DNA of 8,305 bases from Prevotella sp. CAG:732. Its GTDB lineage: Bacteria; Bacteroidota; Bacteroidia; Bacteroidales; Bacteroidaceae. Where the stretch lies: positions 1,816 to 10,120 of the forward strand of contig FR893270.1 in NCBI GenBank assembly GCA_000436035.1, written 5' to 3'. Shown here one piece after another: positions 5,237 to 8,305 of this stretch; within the stretch, counting starts at the first letter, position 1; each line of letters opens with the position of its first letter. The notes below the pieces were generated by a model. The model had not been told where the DNA came from, made no database searches, and worked only from the letters and a program-made list of their open reading frames with translations. The position numbers and the translations under genes are program-made.

Positions 5237-7825
5237 TTATAGGGGCCAAACATTGTATTTTCTTGCATCTATTGCAATTTCTTGGTGAGACAAGCCTGAC
5301 AGTTTCAACTTCAACTTACATGGCAAGGCATTGACCACCTTCAACCACGTCTTACCCGATTTAGAATCTTTGACTACACTTATGCCGACATATCGTCTCA
5401 AACTAGCTGGCAAATCGAGTTTCGACTCCACATAGTTGTCACCGGCATGAACAGAGAACATTTTCTGCACCTCGTAGCTTTGGCTCGCGCGTACCTTATT
5501 ATTATTAAAGTAAATCATATCCGGGCTCCAGTTGCTATATCCATCCTTGGAAAGCAGCGGTGCATAGGATGCCATCTCGACCACATCGCCATTGCGCTCC
5601 ACATTGCAGAGGTGGATTCCCTCTGCCAAGGCATTGTCGAGCGCATCCTTGCCACGGGAGGCATACTCGCCGAGATATACCTTAGGCTGCTGGCGGTCGT
5701 AACTATCGTAATAGTCCTGATGATTGACAAACCAGCCCGGTTGCTCATAGTAATGCTCATCGACAGCATCAATGAATCGCTTGTTCTCCTTGGCTATCTT
5801 CCAACCCTCCACATAGTCGGATGAAGGCCAGTGGAATGGTCCTACCGTACCAACCACCTCTATCTCAGGATGCTTCTCCTTCAGTGCCTTGCATATCATG
5901 AGGTAACGCTCCTCGAAGGTAGTAGAAATCAAGTCCTCGTTGCCGATGCCAATCATCTTCAAGCCAAATGGAGCTGGATGTCCTGCGTCGGCACGCATCT
6001 TCGCCCAACGGGATGTAGCTGGGTCGCCATTCGCCCACTCCACCAAGTCGAGCACATCTTGGATGTACTGAGGCATTTGCTCCATCGGAATGCCGCCCTG
6101 CTGTCCTGCCACATCACGAGCATCTGCCCCAGAGTTCTGACAAGGCACGCCTGCCGCCAAGACTGGCAATGGCTCTGCACCCATGTCCTCGCACCACTGG
6201 AAATACTCATAGAAGCCCAAGCCACGAGTCTGGTGATAGTTCCAGATGTTCTTAGCTGGCTTGCGGTCCTTCAATGGTCCCACGCTCTCCTTCCAGTGAT
6301 AGATATTGTCGATGCCCTGGCCATGGAGCATACAACCACCTGGGAAGCGTACGAACTTCGGCTTCAAGTCAGCGATTGCCTCTGCCAAGTCCTTGCGCAA
6401 TCCGTGTCCCTTGTAGGTATCTTGCGGTTTGAGACTCACCATGTCGAGTGCCACCTTGTTCTCGCTCTTCGGCATGATGGCGAAACGGATGTTCTGACCG
6501 ATGTTTGGTTTGCCATCCACCTGAGCTACATCGAGTGCATCACCCTTGTACTTGTCGGTGATTGCCAGTTGCGCCTTGTATTCAGTCCATTCCGTGCCAA
6601 CCACCTTCACCTTCGCCTCGGCGATAGGCAAGCCAGCGGCATCGACCAAGGCTATGGTGAGTTGCTTCGTCTTGCCATCGATGTTGCGGGCATAGAAGCT
6701 CACGTCGTAGAGTGCATTCTGATGCTTCCCCTCCTTGCCTTCGACAGCCGCTCCACGCTTGACGGCGATGCCATCCCAGCCTATATTATAAACAGGTGTA
6801 GCTCCGATCACGGTGTAATGCGAATTGTTCTTGCTCACGCCATTCTCCGAGAGCACCTCGCCTACACCCTGCCATGCCGTCGTGGCATTCCAGCCACGCT
6901 TGTCTGCCTGGGTATATTCGAAGTCGCCATTCTGAAGCAACTCTGCATACAAGCCACCATCGGCAGCACGACTGATGTCCTCGAAGAAGATGCCAATCAA
7001 CTTGTCGGAGATGCGCTTGGTATGACTGCCATCGATACTCAAATTAGCCGTAATCTCACCTTGACCGATGAGTTTCATGGCAGCCTCATCACCCTTGACA
7101 AGGTTCGCCAAGTCGGCAGAGGTCTTCGGCATTGGACGGCTATTCTCACGACCATCCTGAGCCAAGGCGTCAAACCAGTCGAGGATATAGTTGAGATGCA
7201 CCAAGGGCACCTCGAACTCATCGCCCTGATAGGTCTTGCCTGCTATCGTGGCTGTATCTTTCTCCCACAATATCTCGTCTGCAGCAGCCTCCAAAGAGTC
7301 CTCCTTGAAAGTACGGAAATCGTTGGAAGCCTGCACATAGCGCTTGCCCTTGGCAGTCTTGAGATAGATGTCGAAAGTGCCATCGTCCATCTGATAAGCC
7401 ACGGGACTCTTCACGCCCTTCTCGGCAACGATAGGATAATCCTGTGGTCGCCAAGACACCAGGTCCTCGGAATAAGCCACGGCAAACTGAGGCGAATGGT
7501 CGTTGACACTCCAAAGTGCTCGCCAAGTGCCATCCTTCGCCTTGACCACGCAAGGATTGTACATTTTCTTCTCCGCTCCCCACGGACCGTAGTCGGAGGC
7601 GCAGAGCTGACCTACATCCACCCACTTATCGCCATCCGTGAGATAAGCGAGATGCAACCCTTGGTTAGGTGCTGGTGAATAGACGAATATCTGACAAGTG
7701 GTGTCCCTGCCAGCGATGGTATAGGCTGGCGCATCCTTGGAGGCTTGCGATGCAAGCCCTGGCACTGCCACCATCTGTCCCATAACCACCAATGCGGTTG
7801 ATATCAAGAGATGTTTTGAATTCAT
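5237..7825 (-). CDS. Secreted GH51 alpha-L-arabinofuranosidase with N-terminal GH43-like domain
   Basis: An 862-aa glycoside hydrolase expected to release alpha-L-arabinofuranosyl side chains from arabinan or arabinoxylan. Residues 1 to about 26 are a Sec signal peptide without a lipobox Cys, so it is probably periplasmic. Residues about 45-175 resemble part of a GH43-type propeller (YNPCVVKAKDGTWRALWSVND, AYSEDLVSWRPQDYPI, SPVAYQMDDGTFDIYL). A linker follows, then the GH51 module from about 260: GIFFEDISRAADGGLYAELLQNGDFEY (278-304) opens it, a CBM4-like beta-sandwich insert covers about 305-465, and FVRFPGGCMLHG (491-502) begins the barrel. The acid/base is Glu630 in GIGNEDL and the nucleophile Glu720 in YLGEYAS, with VDEHYYEQPGWF between. 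The C-terminal beta domain stops early at KYNVWPL. ATG 7825 sits directly before the signal peptide, with A-rich DNA upstream. No arabinose regulator, transporter or SusC/D pair is in the window, so the sugar context is unknown. Confidence 0.9.
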   Translation of the reverse strand: MNSKHLLISTALVVMGQMVAVPGLASQASKDAPAYTIAGRDTTCQIFVYSPAPNQGLHLAYLTDGDKWVDVGQLCASDYGPWGAEKKMYNPCVVKAKDGTWRALWSVNDHSPQFAVAYSEDLVSWRPQDYPIVAEKGVKSPVAYQMDDGTFDIYLKTAKGKRYVQASNDFRTFKEDSLEAAADEILWEKDTATIAGKTYQGDEFEVPLVHLNYILDWFDALAQDGRENSRPMPKTSADLANLVKGDEAAMKLIGQGEITANLSIDGSHTKRISDKLIGIFFEDISRAADGGLYAELLQNGDFEYTQADKRGWNATTAWQGVGEVLSENGVSKNNSHYTVIGATPVYNIGWDGIAVKRGAAVEGKEGKHQNALYDVSFYARNIDGKTKQLTIALVDAAGLPIAEAKVKVVGTEWTEYKAQLAITDKYKGDALDVAQVDGKPNIGQNIRFAIMPKSENKVALDMVSLKPQDTYKGHGLRKDLAEAIADLKPKFVRFPGGCMLHGQGIDNIYHWKESVGPLKDRKPAKNIWNYHQTRGLGFYEYFQWCEDMGAEPLPVLAAGVPCQNSGADARDVAGQQGGIPMEQMPQYIQDVLDLVEWANGDPATSRWAKMRADAGHPAPFGLKMIGIGNEDLISTTFEERYLMICKALKEKHPEIEVVGTVGPFHWPSSDYVEGWKIAKENKRFIDAVDEHYYEQPGWFVNHQDYYDSYDRQQPKVYLGEYASRGKDALDNALAEGIHLCNVERNGDVVEMASYAPLLSKDGYSNWSPDMIYFNNNKVRASQSYEVQKMFSVHAGDNYVESKLDLPASLRRYVGISVVKDSKSGKTWLKVVNALPCKLKLKLSGLSHQEIAIDARKYNVWPL

Positions 7826-7870
7826 ATTTTTATTTATTAAGATTGTTTCTTTAAGATGATTGCCGATGAT

Positions 7871-7912
7871 TTTTACGACCTAGATATAATCGATACGATT
7901 AGGGTCGTAAAA
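7871..7912. promoter_or_regulatory. Nested palindrome upstream of the arabinofuranosidase, candidate operator
   Basis: Outer arms TTTTACGACC (7871-7880) and GGTCGTAAAA (7903-7912) are perfect 10-bp inverted repeats. Inside them TAATCG (7887-7892) and CGATTA (7896-7901) form a second perfect inverted repeat around ATA. The outer arm centres are 32 bp apart, about three helical turns, so two dimer half-sites would face the same side. It lies 46-87 bp upstream of the GH51 start, after the folD terminator, and has no T-run on the minus strand. A regulator-binding site is inferred; the protein is unknown. Confidence 0.55.
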
Positions 7913-7930
7913 CACTTATTATTTTCAAAT

Positions 7931-7966
7931 AAAAAAAAGGGCTGGATGCATCACTGCGCCCAGCCC
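7931..7966 (-). terminator. Intrinsic terminator downstream of folD
   Basis: GGGCTGG (7939-7945) and CCAGCCC (7960-7966) pair in a 7-bp all-but-one GC stem with a 14-nt loop. On the minus strand it is followed directly by eight T (7938-7931). It lies about 80 nt past the folD stop codon and separates folD from the GH51 gene. Confidence 0.88.
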
Positions 7967-8007
7967 CGAACCAAATTAGAGAGTTATAAAAAATCAAGTA
8001 TTTGTTA

Positions 8008-8055
8008 AGCTTACTTGTAATTTTTTTTACTCCGTAAGACTAGCTTACTTGTAAT
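8008..8055. repeat. 14-bp direct repeat spanning the folD stop codon
   Basis: AGCTTACTTGTAAT occurs at 8008-8021 and 8042-8055, 34 bp apart. The second copy contains the folD TAA and its last two codons. The first lies downstream of the gene. Read on the minus strand, the downstream copy can spell KKNYK-stop, echoing the folD end KKEYYK-stop, which suggests a decayed partial duplication of the gene's 3' end. Confidence 0.7.
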
Positions 8056-8305
8056 ATTCTTTCTTGCCGGCAGCGAGCGTATTCTTCATCAGTGAGCAAA
8101 TGGTCATCGGACCAACGCCTCCTGGTACAGGAGTGATGAAAGAACATTTCTCAGCTACCTCGTCAAATTTCACGTCACCATTGAGACGGAAACCGCTCTT
8201 CTTGCTGGCGTCTGGCACTCGTGTGGTGCCCACGTCGATGACCACAGCACCCGGCTTCACCATGTCGGCAGTCACGAAGTTAGGCTTGCCGATGGCAGCG
8301 ATGAT
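8045..8305 (-). CDS. folD: Methylenetetrahydrofolate dehydrogenase/cyclohydrolase, C-terminal end only
   Basis: Bifunctional cytoplasmic enzyme that interconverts 5,10-methylene-, methenyl- and 10-formyl-tetrahydrofolate. Only the last 86 codons and the TAA are in the window; the gene continues past base 8305 (the family is about 280-300 aa). The fragment begins IIAAIGKPNFVTADMVKPGAVVIDVG, the NAD(P)-binding Rossmann half, and carries the FolD hallmark TPVPGGVGPMTICSLMKNT near the C terminus. A GTG at 8275 could be mistaken for a start, but coding similarity continues upstream to the window edge. The frame is intact in what is visible. A strong terminator follows at 7931-7966. Confidence 0.93.
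   Translation of the reverse strand: MIAAIGKPNFVTADMVKPGAVVIDVGTTRVPDASKKSGFRLNGDVKFDEVAEKCSFITPVPGGVGPMTICSLMKNTLAAGKKEYYK

Noticed and set aside
5831..7678. 615-codon open frame on the plus strand
   Set aside because: It lies wholly antisense to the GH51 gene, whose signal peptide, motifs and catalytic residues are clear. The predicted protein is a low-meaning mix rich in His, Leu and Cys; long antisense frames arise from codon bias.
1..8305. CRISPR array, tRNA/rRNA, insertion sequence, phage or toxin-antitoxin genes
   Set aside because: No regularly spaced repeats, no cloverleaf-like or rRNA-like stretches, no transposase or integrase motifs and no IS-type terminal inverted repeats were seen on either strand.

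Overview
The window looks like chromosomal DNA of a gut or oral Bacteroidetes bacterium, most likely Prevotella/Segatella (P. copri-like). This rests on recognition of the protein families, on Bacteroidetes-type promoters (TTG/TTTG, about 20 nt, then TAnnTTTG) in front of two genes, on A-rich start regions without strong Shine-Dalgarno sites, and on an OmpA-type porin and a GH51 enzyme of the kind common in that group. No alignment was run. All five recognisable genes are on the minus strand, so transcription runs from high to low coordinates.

In transcription order: (1) 8305-8045, the last 86 codons of folD (folate metabolism), followed by a strong intrinsic terminator at 7931-7966. (2) 7825-5237, a secreted 862-aa GH51 alpha-L-arabinofuranosidase with an N-terminal GH43-like partial propeller. 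A large nested palindrome (7871-7912) lies just upstream and is a candidate operator. (3) 5047-3905, an abundant-type OmpA-family outer-membrane protein with its own Bacteroidetes promoter, a hairpin in its 5' leader and a clear intrinsic terminator (3824-3853). (4) 3510-1680, ilvD (dihydroxy-acid dehydratase) with its own promoter, but broken by an imperfect 28-bp tandem duplication that shifts the frame. (5) 1558-1 and beyond, ilvB (acetolactate synthase large subunit), open at the window edge.

ilvD and ilvB belong to the common isoleucine/valine pathway and probably form one transcription unit. Their 121-nt spacer holds two hairpins able to re-pair with each other and a 34-codon open frame, which makes it a possible attenuator. 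folD, the arabinofuranosidase and ompA look like independent units.

The most consequential observation is the ilvD frameshift: either a real inactivation (implying Ile/Val auxotrophy, possibly revertible by repeat slippage) or an assembly/strain-mixture artefact. No phage, IS element, CRISPR array, tRNA, rRNA or obvious novel multigene system is visible.
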